Source of the DNA: Akkermansiaceae bacterium
GTDB taxonomy: Bacteria > Verrucomicrobiota > Verrucomicrobiia > Verrucomicrobiales > DEV007
Assembly (NCBI GenBank): GCA_024233005.1
Contig: JACKQE010000002.1
Coordinates: 186,001 to 250,000, forward strand
Length of the DNA: 64,000 bases
Direction of reading: 5' to 3'
The translations under genes were made by a program, and so were the position numbers. Below the pieces are notes generated by a model. The model was not told where the DNA came from. It searched no databases and worked only from the letters and a program-made list of their open reading frames with translations. The number at the start of each line of letters is the position of its first letter. The first letter of the stretch is position 1. Shown here piece by piece: positions 55,976-64,000 of this stretch.

Positions 55976-57406
55976 TCAGGCGAAGAAGAGCCGGGCCATC
56001 CACACCGCGACCAGAAGGCCCACCGCGTCGGCGCAAAGTCCCACCACCACGGCATGCCGGGTGCGGCGCACCGCCACGCTGCCGAAATAAACGGCCAACA
56101 CATAAAAGGTGGTCTCCGTCGAACCATACATTGTGGCGGCGGCATACTTCATCCAGCCGGCGACGGAAGGGTCGGAGAGAATCTCGGCCATCACCCCGCT
56201 GCTGCCGGATCCGCTGAGGGGACGCATCAGGGCCATGGGAAGCAGTTCGGCAGGAAAATGGATCAGGCTGAGCACGGGTGTCAGCAGCTTCTGCAGGATC
56301 GCCAGGGCTCCGGAAAAACGCACCGTGGCGAGGGCGACGAGCATGGCCACCAGATAGGGCATGATGCGGACCACGACCTGCCAGCCTTCTTTCGCGCCTT
56401 CGACGAATTCCTCATAGACCGGGACGCCGCGGGACGCGGCAGCAACGGCGAAGAAAACGAGCATGAAAGGAATGCCCAGCACGGACACCGCGTCCAGCCA
56501 GCTTTTAGCCAGGGTGATGAACCCGCCGGGTTTTTCCTCTGCTCCCGCATTCGCCACCGCTGGAACCGCCCCGGTCGGTGGCGCCTTGTCACGCTCGCTG
56601 AGGTCGGCCGCGATCTGTTCCAGTCCCAAGGTCTGTTGGAGCGAAGTTCTCACGCCCGGCAGAGCTTCGCAGACCAGAATTCCCGCGAAAGCCAGGACCA
56701 GCGCGAGAACCGCCGCCAAGCGAGCTCGTCCCAGAGGGCGGAGCGTCGGCTCCTGCGGAAGCGTCGGTGAGTCGACGGAGACGGGAGCGACCGCGGCTCC
56801 GGGTAATGCCGGGGAGGTGATTCGAAACATGGGCAGGCCCTGCAACAACCGGGAGACGAGAATGCCGGTCGCCATCGCGCAGGAGGCGGCGACCAGGGTG
56901 GTGCCGACGATGTGGAAGGGATTGGGAAGTCCTCGGGCGGAGAGCATGCCGATGGCGGTTGCCGGGATCAGGGTGATGGCGCTGGTGTTGATGGCGAGGA
57001 ATGTAACCATGGCATTGGTTGCTGTTCCTTTGTTCGGATTGAGTTCGTCGAGATGCGCCATGGCTTTCAGACCGAGCGGGGTCGCGGCATTGCCGAGGCC
57101 CAGCAGATTTGCCACCATGTTCATCACGATGGCCCCGATGGCGGGATGGTCCTTTGGCACATCGGGAAAGAGCCGGCCGAAAATGGGGCGGAGGAAACGT
57201 GACAGCGCGCTGACCAGTCCGGCTTTCTCGGCGAGCCGCATCATGCCGAGGAACAGCATCATGATCCCGGCCAGTGGCAAGGCGATGTCGAGCACGGCGC
57301 CCTTGGCCTGTTTGAGCATGCCGTCGACCATGTTTCCCATGCGTCCCAGCAAAGCCGCAGTGGTGACGCCGATGAGTATGAGGGCAAGCCAGATGTGATT
57401 GAGCAT
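55976..57406 (-). CDS. Fused SpmA-SpmB-type nucleoside-recognition (gate) membrane protein
   Basis: A 476-residue polytopic membrane protein. The N-terminal half matches SpmA (MVANLLGLGNAATPLGLKAM, LAINTSAITLIPATAIG), and the C-terminal half matches SpmB (FVEGAKEGWQVVVRIMPYLVAML, FPAELLPMALMRPLSGSGSSGVMAEIL), with about 120 less conserved residues between. Both halves belong to the Gate/nucleoside-recognition family. In Firmicutes the two are separate and linked to spore core dehydration; here they occur as one chain in an organism with no sign of sporulation in the window, so a transport role is more likely. Confidence 0.87.
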   Translation of the reverse strand: MLNHIWLALILIGVTTAALLGRMGNMVDGMLKQAKGAVLDIALPLAGIMMLFLGMMRLAEKAGLVSALSRFLRPIFGRLFPDVPKDHPAIGAIVMNMVANLLGLGNAATPLGLKAMAHLDELNPNKGTATNAMVTFLAINTSAITLIPATAIGMLSARGLPNPFHIVGTTLVAASCAMATGILVSRLLQGLPMFRITSPALPGAAVAPVSVDSPTLPQEPTLRPLGRARLAAVLALVLAFAGILVCEALPGVRTSLQQTLGLEQIAADLSERDKAPPTGAVPAVANAGAEEKPGGFITLAKSWLDAVSVLGIPFMLVFFAVAAASRGVPVYEEFVEGAKEGWQVVVRIMPYLVAMLVALATVRFSGALAILQKLLTPVLSLIHFPAELLPMALMRPLSGSGSSGVMAEILSDPSVAGWMKYAAATMYGSTETTFYVLAVYFGSVAVRRTRHAVVVGLCADAVGLLVAVWMARLFFA

Positions 57407-57417
57407 GGTCCTTTTCT

Positions 57418-57723
57418 TTACCCGTCCCGCGGGCCGGAGTCAATTGCGGTGAGGCGGACCCGGACCTCCGCATCCTCCAATCCCGCAATGTCGACCACCT
57501 TGGATCGGCTTTTTTCCCCGTGGGTCAGGACGACGGCGGACTTGGGAAGACCGAGGCACTCCGCGAGAAAAGCCACCACCTCGCGGTTGGCTTTGCCCTC
57601 CACCGGAGGCACCCGGAGTTTCACCCGCAATACCCCGGGACCTCCCGCCTTCTCAGCGGTCTCCCAGCCAAGGATCTCGTTCCGCTTCGCGTTGGGAGTG
57701 ACTTTGAGTGTGATCCGCGCCAT
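57418..57723 (-). CDS. DUF167/YggU-family protein
   Basis: A 101-residue protein of the YggU/DUF167 family: ITLKVTPNAKRNEI at the start, LRVKLRVPPVEGKANREVVAFLAECLGLPKS in the middle and SRSKVVDI near the end. The fold is small alpha/beta; function in bacteria is unknown. It lies between glyS and the spmAB-like gene on the same strand, with 17 and 11 bp gaps, so it is part of a short operon. Confidence 0.9.
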   Translation of the reverse strand: MARITLKVTPNAKRNEILGWETAEKAGGPGVLRVKLRVPPVEGKANREVVAFLAECLGLPKSAVVLTHGEKSRSKVVDIAGLEDAEVRVRLTAIDSGPRDG

Positions 57724-57740
57724 GGGGCAGGCTTCCGGGC

Positions 57741-59372
57741 TTACTGCATCCGGGCCAGCAGGAATGCCCGCAGCTCGCTGAGAGGCACGCGGCTTTGGGC
57801 GCCACTGTCGCGTTCGCGCACCGTCACCGTGTCCAACAGTTCCGGGGCATTCTCGCCGAGGGTTTCAAAGTCGATGGTCACGCCAAAAGGGGTGCCCACT
57901 TCGTCCTGCCTGGCATAACGGCGCCCGATGGCGGCGGTTTCATCATAGAAACAATTGAGATCGCTCTTTAGCATTCGGTAGACTTCACGCGCTTTGGCGA
58001 CGAGTTCCGGTTTGTTTTTCAGGAGCGGATAGATGCCGATTTTGGTCGGAGCGACCCTGGGATGAAAACGCAGGTAGGTCCGCATCTCCTTCTTGCCATT
58101 GATGTCCTCTTTCTCCTCCTCCTGGAAGGCGGCGCAGAGAATGGCCAGGGCAAGGCGGTCCAGTCCGGCGGAGGGCTCGATGACATGCGGGATGTAAAAC
58201 CCTTTGAAGAGACGCTCGCACCAGGACTGCATCTTGGCTTTGGCGGCGGTGATCTCCTCCTCCGAGGCCTCTCGCTGGTCTTTCGCGGCCAGCTTCCGGG
58301 TTTTTTCCTCGGCCTCGGCGAGTTTTTTCGTCACCAAGGCCTGTTTTTCTTCGTCGGTCAACTTTGCGGCCGCCGCCTTCAACTCCTCGTCGAAGAAGTC
58401 CTGATATTTGCCGACAAAATCGCTGTGCTGGCTGAGGTCGAAGTCACCCCGGGCGGCGATGCCCTCCAGCTCTTCCGTGCCAAAGGGGAACTTGAAGAGA
58501 ATGTCGACACAGGCGCGGGCGTAATGGGCCAGCTCGTCCGGGGTTTGCCAGTGGTAGTCGAGATGGTCCCGGGTCAGGCCGATCGACTCGTAGAACCGGG
58601 TGCGCTCTTCGACCCAGTAACGGTGCCACATTTCCCATCCCCAATTGGCGCGCGGTTCCGAAATGTCGGCGCCCTCGGACCATTGGGCCACGGCCCCATG
58701 GATGATCTCGATGGCTTCGTCGGGCTTGATGAAGAACTCCAGCTCCATCTGTTCGAATTCCCGGCTGCGGAAGGTGTAGTTCCGCGGGGTGATTTCATTG
58801 CGGAAAGCCTTGCCGATCTGGCAGATGCCAAAGGGAACCTTGACCCGGGAGGAGTCGAGGACGTTTTTATACTGGGCGAAGATGGCCTGGGCGGTTTCCG
58901 GACGCAGATAAGCCACATTCTCCTCGCTGATGATGGGACCAACATAGGTCTGGAACATCAGGTTGAAAGGCCGTGGCTCCGTCTTTTCACCGGCGCAGTC
59001 GGCGACGCACTTGCTGGGCTTTTGCGGGCAGGAGATGCCGCCGATGTGGTCGGCGCGGAACCGGCCTTTGCAGGTTTTGCAGTCGACCATCATGTCGCAA
59101 AAGGTGTCGACATGGCCGGAGGCCTTCCAGATGCTCGGGTGCATGATGATGGTGGCGTCGAGTCCGACCACGTCCTCCCGTTCCCGGGTCATGGTGCGCC
59201 ACCAGGCGTCGCGCAGATTCCGTTTCAGCTCGGCACCGAGGGGGCCGTAGTCCCAGAATCCGTTGAGGCCGCCGTAAATTTCGGAGGATTGGAAAATGAT
59301 ACCGCGCCGCTTGCAAAGGCTGACGATTTTTTCCATCAGGGCGGTGTTATTGTGGTCTTTGGCCTGGCTCAT
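57741..59372 (-). CDS. glyS: Glycyl-tRNA synthetase (dimeric type) with coiled insertion
   Basis: Charges tRNA-Gly; class II, alpha2 form. Motif-rich regions: GFWDYGPLGAELKRN at the N-terminus, LRPETAQAIFAQYKN, GKAFRNEITPRN, FTFRSREFEQMELEFF-type motif 2 (RNYTFRSREFEQMELEFF) and motif 3 SAGLDRLALAILCA. The anticodon-binding domain is at the C-terminus. Two oddities: a Cys-rich insertion (DCKTC at 97-101 and SCPQKPSKCVADC at 114-126, possibly zinc binding) and a highly charged coiled segment at about 328-385 (LTDEEKQALVTKKLAEAEEK). The 543-residue length is larger than many bacterial forms because of these. Confidence 0.93.
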   Translation of the reverse strand: MSQAKDHNNTALMEKIVSLCKRRGIIFQSSEIYGGLNGFWDYGPLGAELKRNLRDAWWRTMTREREDVVGLDATIIMHPSIWKASGHVDTFCDMMVDCKTCKGRFRADHIGGISCPQKPSKCVADCAGEKTEPRPFNLMFQTYVGPIISEENVAYLRPETAQAIFAQYKNVLDSSRVKVPFGICQIGKAFRNEITPRNYTFRSREFEQMELEFFIKPDEAIEIIHGAVAQWSEGADISEPRANWGWEMWHRYWVEERTRFYESIGLTRDHLDYHWQTPDELAHYARACVDILFKFPFGTEELEGIAARGDFDLSQHSDFVGKYQDFFDEELKAAAAKLTDEEKQALVTKKLAEAEEKTRKLAAKDQREASEEEITAAKAKMQSWCERLFKGFYIPHVIEPSAGLDRLALAILCAAFQEEEKEDINGKKEMRTYLRFHPRVAPTKIGIYPLLKNKPELVAKAREVYRMLKSDLNCFYDETAAIGRRYARQDEVGTPFGVTIDFETLGENAPELLDTVTVRERDSGAQSRVPLSELRAFLLARMQ

Positions 59373-59495
59373 GGGGAGGGGATTCGGTGGGAACGCGGAA
59401 TAAACCCGCCTTGGGGCCGTCTGTCCAGTGAACAGTCAATCCCGCGGTGAGAAGGGGAGCGCCCGACGGTTGGCGGCGCGGCACGTTCAGGATGC

Positions 59496-60623
59496 TCAGG
59501 GAACGGCGCATTTCCGCCCCGAAGCCGCACTCCGGAGGCCGGCTTCCAGGATTTCGAGGACTCGCAGGCCGTCGCGGAAATCGGGTCTGGCAGGGCCACC
59601 CGTGGCCACGGCGGTCAGGAAATCAGCCACCGCATGGACGAAAGTGTGCTCATAGCCTATGATATGGCCAGGCGGCCACCAGTTTTTCGCGTAGCGGTGG
59701 ATGCGTTCCGTGGCGAGCAGGTTGCGGAAGCCCCGGGCCTGTGGCGGATCGTCTTCGGAGAAAAACTGGAGCCGGTTCATGTCCTCGAGATCCCAGGACA
59801 GAGCGCCTTTGCTGCCATAAATCTCAAAGGTGTGGCGGTTCCGTCTTCCCAGAGCAAAGCGGGTTGCCTCGAAACTGCCGACCGCCCCGCAGGCAAAGTC
59901 GGCCATCATCAGCGCCGCATCCTCCACTTCGACCGGGCCACTGCGGGCCGGATCTTCCTCGAGTGGCCGCTCCGGGATGAAGGTTCTGGTCAGGCAGGAA
60001 ACATGGGTGATATCGCCGACAAGGTGAAGGGCAAGATCGACATTGTGCGAGTTGAGGTCCCACTGCGGCCCGGCATAGGCGGTGGCCTGGCGCAGTTTCC
60101 AGTTCAGCGGAAACGCCGGATCCACCAGCCAACTTTGCTGGTAGGCGCCGCGCCAGTGGCGGATCTCGCCGATCCGGCCCTCATCGATGAGCTGCCGGGC
60201 CAGGACCACGGCGGGCGCGAGGCGGTAGTTGTGATTCACGTAATGGACGATCCCGGACGCTTCGGCGGCGTCCACCATGGCGCGTCCTTCCCCGAGGGTC
60301 ATGGCCAGCGGCTTCTCACAAAAGACGTGCTTCCCGGCTTGGGCCGCCGCGATGGCGACTTCGGCGTGGAGGTGCTGGGGCAGGGCGATGTCCACGATAT
60401 CGACATCGTCACGCTCCAGCACGCGGCGCCAGTCCGTTTCGATCCCGGCCCAACCCCAGCGATGGGCGAATTCCTGCAGCGCCTGCACATCCCTGCCGCA
60501 GGCGACCTGCAGCACCGGATGGACCGGGAGATCAAAGAACCGGGAAACCTGGCTCCAGGCATTGGAGTGCGCCCGTCCCATAAAGCGGTGGCCGAGCAGG
60601 GCGATCCGGAGCGGCCTGCTCAT
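59496..60623 (-). CDS. Gfo/Idh/MocA-family oxidoreductase, coupled to flavin monooxygenase
   Basis: A 375-residue cytoplasmic NAD(P)-dependent oxidoreductase: RIALLGHRFMGRAHSNAW (Rossmann), VDIALPQHLHAEVAIAAAQAGK, the catalytic CEKPLAM and the AYAGPQWDLNSHNVDLALHL segment with the conserved Asp and His. It acts on a sugar or inositol derivative by family. The start ATG 60623 overlaps the stop of the monooxygenase gene (ATGA). It lacks a signal peptide, unlike the paralogue at 24039. The two genes likely act in one pathway. Confidence 0.88.
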   Translation of the reverse strand: MSRPLRIALLGHRFMGRAHSNAWSQVSRFFDLPVHPVLQVACGRDVQALQEFAHRWGWAGIETDWRRVLERDDVDIVDIALPQHLHAEVAIAAAQAGKHVFCEKPLAMTLGEGRAMVDAAEASGIVHYVNHNYRLAPAVVLARQLIDEGRIGEIRHWRGAYQQSWLVDPAFPLNWKLRQATAYAGPQWDLNSHNVDLALHLVGDITHVSCLTRTFIPERPLEEDPARSGPVEVEDAALMMADFACGAVGSFEATRFALGRRNRHTFEIYGSKGALSWDLEDMNRLQFFSEDDPPQARGFRNLLATERIHRYAKNWWPPGHIIGYEHTFVHAVADFLTAVATGGPARPDFRDGLRVLEILEAGLRSAASGRKCAVP

Positions 60624-61783
60624 TTCCGGGGAGCGTGGGTCAGAGGAGTGGCCGGGCGTTCGGCCGGGACCCGGCCATAGACGACCGGTAGTCGGCAGGC
60701 CCGCAACTGCGGCAGCACCAGACGGGCGAAGCGTTCGCATTCCTCCAGATGCGGATAGCCGGAGAGAATGAATGCGCGGAACCCCAGTGACTGATAGCGT
60801 TTGATTTTTGCCACGACCTGGTCCGGATCACCCACGATGGCCGAACCGCAGCCGGAGCGGGCCCGGCCGATGCCGGACCAAATGTGAGGCTCAATGTAGC
60901 CATGGGGGTCAGCCTGAGCCCGCAGCTCATCCTGCCTGAGGACTCCGGCGGAGCGTGAGTCCTGGGAGCGGTGTTTGAGTTCGGCGCCACGATGGTCGTC
61001 GAGCTTGGAGACGAGAGCTTCCGCTGCCGCCCGGGCCTCCTCCTCGGTCTCGCGGACCACGACATGGATGCGCAGGCCGAAGTCGAGGGTGCGACCGTAG
61101 GTTGCGGCACGGGTGGTCATGTCCCGCATCGTTTCGACCAGCCTTTCCTCGGTTTCAGGCCACATCAGGAAAACATCGCAATGCTCGGCACAGAGCTCCC
61201 TCGCGGAGTCGGAGATGCCTCCAAAATAGAGCAAGGGCCCCCCATTCTGCTGGTAGGATCTCACCGGATCGCAGCCCAGATCAATGTCGTAATACTGGCC
61301 GTGGACCGAGATGCGCTCTTCGTTCCATCCTTGTTTCAGGATCTGGATGACCTCGCGGGAACGGGCATAGCGGGCTTCCGAATCCAGAGTCTCCCCGGGC
61401 AGATCGGAGGAGATGATGTTCACGGTCAGTCTCCCCTGCAGCAGATGATCCAGAGTGGAGAGGGCGCGTCCCAACATGGGGGGATGAATTTCCCCCATGC
61501 GGACCGCCACAAGGAGTTGGATCTGGGAAGTCAGTGCTCCGACGGCAGCGGCAAACGGAATGGGTTCCTGGCCGGTGACATAGCCGCTGGGCAGCAGGAT
61601 GTTTTGGTAGCCCAGGCGGTCGGCCAAACGGACAATGTCGGAGCAATGTTCCCAGTTGCTGCGAAGATCTTCATCAAGTTCTCCGAGGTAGCGACAGTCC
61701 TCGTTGCAGAGGGCGCTGAACCATGAAATTTCCGCCGCATCGAGATCGGCGGACTGGATGCGGATGCCAGGGGGAAGACTCAT
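60620..61783 (-). CDS. LLM-class FMN-dependent monooxygenase (alkanesulfonate monooxygenase-like)
   Basis: A 387-residue luciferase-like TIM-barrel protein. It has the SsuD-type segments HCSDIVRLADRLGYQNILLPSG, LLVAVRMGEIHPPMLGRALSTLD, RLTVNIISSDLPGE, the PLLYFGGISDSARELCAEHCDVFLMWPE stretch and GDPDQVVAKIKRYQSLGFRAFILSGYPH. These match two-component alkanesulfonate or related monooxygenases that take reduced FMN from a separate reductase. No reductase gene is seen nearby. It lies 79 bp downstream of the sulfatase gene and is coupled to the Gfo/Idh/MocA oxidoreductase. ATG 61789 is a second start option. Confidence 0.88.
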   Translation of the reverse strand: MSLPPGIRIQSADLDAAEISWFSALCNEDCRYLGELDEDLRSNWEHCSDIVRLADRLGYQNILLPSGYVTGQEPIPFAAAVGALTSQIQLLVAVRMGEIHPPMLGRALSTLDHLLQGRLTVNIISSDLPGETLDSEARYARSREVIQILKQGWNEERISVHGQYYDIDLGCDPVRSYQQNGGPLLYFGGISDSARELCAEHCDVFLMWPETEERLVETMRDMTTRAATYGRTLDFGLRIHVVVRETEEEARAAAEALVSKLDDHRGAELKHRSQDSRSAGVLRQDELRAQADPHGYIEPHIWSGIGRARSGCGSAIVGDPDQVVAKIKRYQSLGFRAFILSGYPHLEECERFARLVLPQLRACRLPVVYGRVPAERPATPLTHAPRK

Positions 61784-61862
61784 GCCCATTATTGAGGCGT
61801 AAAATGCCCCGGTTGGCAACGGCGCAGGTGTGTCCGATGGTTGGTCCCCTCCCTGCGGCGGA

Positions 61863-63776
61863 TCACTTGGCTTTGGGACGTTTGGCTTTGGCTGGTTGGG
61901 CGGGAGCCGCCACTCCGGCTTCCTCCCGCAGGGTCAAAAGGACTCGACCGACATAACCGTCGATCCGTTCCGCCTTTCCGGCTGGTTTCATGGGCAGCTC
62001 CAAAATGCGGTCCTGGGCGGAGAGGGCCCGGTCCCCCAGATAGTCGATGGCATTGGCTGCGAGCAGAGCCACGGGAACGGAATGCTTCGTTTGGTCGGCG
62101 AGATCCACCAAAATCTCCAAGGCCCGGGCTGCTTCGTCCTGGTTTCCGTAGCGTCCGAGCACTTCTGCGGACACGGCCCGGACACTGCCCGAGGGGTCGC
62201 TGTCCGCAGCCTTGATCAGAGCGGCCCGTCCGGACTCCAGTCCAGCGGAGCCCTGCACCAGCAGTCCGGTGGCGCCCCAGTAGCGCACCGCGCTGTCGGG
62301 GGATCCCAACAGGGCCACAATGGCGGGCAGATCGGATGATTTCTGGGAGGTGGCAAGGTTCGCAGCCGCGAAGACGGCCTCGAAATCATAGCGCTTCGGA
62401 TCATGTCCCATGTCGTAGGGGGATCCTTCGCCGGAACGAGTGTGGATCTCGTCCTCCGGTAGGAAACCCACGTCCTTGATCTCACGGGCCCAGGTTTGTT
62501 GGGCTTGGCGCATTTCCTCCAACACTGCCCGGTGCTCGGGAGATCCCGCGAGGTTGTGAACTTCATCGGGATCGGTTTCGAGATCGTAGAGCTCCTCGGA
62601 TGGCTTGGTTTTCCAGAACAGGCTCTGCGCTTCGTTCAGTTTTCCAGCTTTAAAAAGGGTTTCCCAGACTCGTGTGGTGGGTGTCTGGAACATGTAGTCG
62701 ACGTGCTGCCCGTATATCCGGTGGGGCATATACTGGCGCAGATAAATGTAGCGGGACCCCCGGACCGTTCGGACGAGGTCATAGCGTTCGTCCATGCGGC
62801 CGCGGAAGCCGTAGACATATTTCGGGTCGGGTGTTTGTTGGGGGCCGGCGAAGGCTTTTCCCTGCATCGTGGAGGGAATTTCCTGTCCGGCAAGGCTTAG
62901 CAGGGTGGGGGCAAGATCGACGAAGGACACCAGCCTCTGGCTGACCCCTCCCGGTGTGTAGTCTTGGGGGGCAAGGTGCTTCCATTTCTCCGGGAAATAG
63001 ACGATGAGCGGCACATTCAGGCCGGAGTTGTACGGCCAGCGTTTGCTGCGGGGCATGCCCGATCCATGGTCGCCGTAGTAAAAAATAATCGTGTCCTCCG
63101 CGAGGCCGGCCTTTTCCAGCTCCGCCAGCTGTTTGCCCGAGATGGTGTCCATCATGGTCACCCGGTCATAATACTGGGCCCAGTCCTTGCGGACTTCGGG
63201 GGTGTCCGGGTGGTAGGCCGGGATCGGGGCCTTGGCCGGATCGTGGATCCGGTCCTTATCATTGATGGCATTGCGGATCTGGGATTCGTGGCTGATCGTC
63301 GAATTGAAGATGGCGAAGAAGGGGCTTCCGGCGGGGCGGTTCTGATAGTGGGCCTTGGGGCTCGATTCGTCCCAGACCGTGCCTGGCTTGGTGAGGTTGT
63401 AATCTTCCTTGCTATTGTTGGTGCAGTAGTAACCCGCGTCCTTGAGATGCTGGGGATACATCCGCAGTCCCGCCGGGTAGGGGACCATGGACCGCATGTG
63501 TTCCGCGCCGGTGGAGGGCGGAAAAATGCCGGAGATGATGGTGGTGCGGGCCGGGGCGCAGACCGGGGCGCAGGAAATGGCATTGGTGTAGCGCATGCCT
63601 TTGGCGGCCAGTGCATCGAGGCTCGGGGTGACGGCATACTTGTCGCCATAGCAACCGAGCTGGGGACCATTGTCCTCAGAGGTGATCCAGAGGATGTTCG
63701 GATGATCCGCAGACAGGGCGCGATCTGGCAGATTCAGGAGAGCCGACACTAGGAGGAAGTAGCAGGAACGATGCAT
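61863..63776 (-). CDS. Exported formylglycine sulfatase with C-terminal HEAT-like repeats
   Basis: A 637-residue sulfatase with a signal peptide. The formylglycine motif C73-A-P-A-R77 in VCAPARTTIISG is the Cys type, and the metal residues appear in ITSEDNGPQ and in YGDHGSGMPRSKR. The sulfatase domain ends near residue 480. The remainder (about 490-620) looks like a helical repeat region (LPAIVALLGSPDSAVRYWGATGLL, ALIKAADSDPSGSVRAVSAEVLGRYG), as in other PVC sulfatases. The Cys type needs a separate formylglycine-generating enzyme (not here). It probably removes sulfate esters from a marine-type polysaccharide. The last residues are Ala/Lys rich. Confidence 0.92.
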   Translation of the reverse strand: MHRSCYFLLVSALLNLPDRALSADHPNILWITSEDNGPQLGCYGDKYAVTPSLDALAAKGMRYTNAISCAPVCAPARTTIISGIFPPSTGAEHMRSMVPYPAGLRMYPQHLKDAGYYCTNNSKEDYNLTKPGTVWDESSPKAHYQNRPAGSPFFAIFNSTISHESQIRNAINDKDRIHDPAKAPIPAYHPDTPEVRKDWAQYYDRVTMMDTISGKQLAELEKAGLAEDTIIFYYGDHGSGMPRSKRWPYNSGLNVPLIVYFPEKWKHLAPQDYTPGGVSQRLVSFVDLAPTLLSLAGQEIPSTMQGKAFAGPQQTPDPKYVYGFRGRMDERYDLVRTVRGSRYIYLRQYMPHRIYGQHVDYMFQTPTTRVWETLFKAGKLNEAQSLFWKTKPSEELYDLETDPDEVHNLAGSPEHRAVLEEMRQAQQTWAREIKDVGFLPEDEIHTRSGEGSPYDMGHDPKRYDFEAVFAAANLATSQKSSDLPAIVALLGSPDSAVRYWGATGLLVQGSAGLESGRAALIKAADSDPSGSVRAVSAEVLGRYGNQDEAARALEILVDLADQTKHSVPVALLAANAIDYLGDRALSAQDRILELPMKPAGKAERIDGYVGRVLLTLREEAGVAAPAQPAKAKRPKAK

Positions 63777-63852
63777 CGGAGGGAAGACTAGAACAAATCT
63801 CCCGGGGGCACAAGCTTCGCGAAAACCGGCAACAGGTTCCCGCAACTCGCGG

Positions 63853-64000
63853 TCAAACCAAGCGAACGCGGTCCGCGGTGACCATGGCCACCCGGCCGCC
63901 GGTATCGAGGTCCACCAGCAATTCTCCCAGCGGCCCGATATCGGCGACCACGCCACTGTGGAGGCTGTCCCCGGACTGGGCGGTGATCCGTTTTCCCCGC
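63853..64000 (-). CDS. birA: C-terminal end of a biotin-protein ligase-like protein, 5' part outside window
   Basis: Only the last 48 codons are visible. The frame reads GKRITAQSGDSLHSGVV, then ADIGPLGELLVDLDTGGRVA and MVTADRVRLV before a TGA at 63853-63855. This is the SH3-like C-terminal domain of BirA-type biotin ligases, where a GKRV-x-V-x-G start and a GAL-x-V-x-T-x-x-G core are typical. The call rests on this domain only. The sulfatase gene starts 77 bp downstream on the same strand. Confidence 0.6.
   Translation of the reverse strand, partial: RGKRITAQSGDSLHSGVVADIGPLGELLVDLDTGGRVAMVTADRVRLV

Noticed and set aside
58062..59450. 462-residue plus-strand frame
   Set aside because: Antisense to glycyl-tRNA synthetase with class II motifs.

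Overview
The window is a 64 kb, G+C-rich, gene-dense stretch of bacterial chromosome. Its families point to the PVC superphylum and most probably to Verrucomicrobiota. The indicators are a 1542-residue FG-GAP/propeller/HEAT/cytochrome c protein, a PSCyt1-DUF1549-DUF1553 protein paired with a DUF1501 protein, a formylglycine sulfatase with HEAT-like repeats, two Gfo/Idh/MocA oxidoreductases and several exported esterases. An LpxL-like domain and two GT9/AsmA-type envelope proteins indicate an outer membrane with lipid A. I see no phage, IS element, CRISPR array, tRNA or rRNA. The lineage call is inference from gene content.

Layout. 0-8 kb: end of a large protein with a degenerate Lon/S16-like domain, an exported alpha/beta hydrolase, a UbiA prenyltransferase coupled to shikimate kinase, a gene-poor 0.8 kb stretch, then a fused LpxL-like acyltransferase/GT9 glycosyltransferase. 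8-18 kb: secG with a pentapeptide-repeat tail, recD2, def, a MoxR ATPase followed by a leucine-rich-repeat membrane protein, a decayed gene, an M16 protease and a eukaryote-type hisA. 18-25 kb: esterase, trypsin-like protease, aroC, a membrane protein coupled to gatB, and a Gfo/Idh/MocA oxidoreductase. 25-31 kb: a compact sucrose/glucan operon (spp, sps, amylosucrase). 31-39 kb: SGNH hydrolase, the giant FG-GAP/cytochrome protein, and a kinase-enolase-like gene pair. 39-50 kb: a bidirectional terminator, rnpB (RNase P RNA, minus strand), trxA, uvrB with an insertion, an AsmA-like protein, a hydrolase, a phosphoesterase coupled to queA, and an HD-domain membrane phosphohydrolase. 50-64 kb: esterase, the cytochrome/DUF1553 and DUF1501 pair, acpH, an spmAB fusion, a DUF167 gene, glycyl-tRNA synthetase with a coiled insertion, a coupled oxidoreductase/flavin monooxygenase pair, a sulfatase, and the C-terminal end of a biotin-protein ligase.

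Working together. Housekeeping genes (aroK, aroC, hisA, gatB, glyS, def, queA, secG, trxA, uvrB, recD2, rnpB) alternate with accessory catabolic genes aimed at sulfated or esterified carbohydrates. Stop/start overlaps of 4 bp (GTGA or ATGA) couple ubiA-aroK, the membrane protein with gatB, kinase-enolase-like, phosphoesterase-queA and monooxygenase-oxidoreductase. The most interesting candidates for undescribed biology are the kinase plus enolase-like pair (37014-39322), whose enolase member has changed two active-site residues, and the MoxR plus LRR pair (11835-14117). The eukaryote-type HisA, the LpxL-GT9 fusion and the UvrB insertion also deserve a check.
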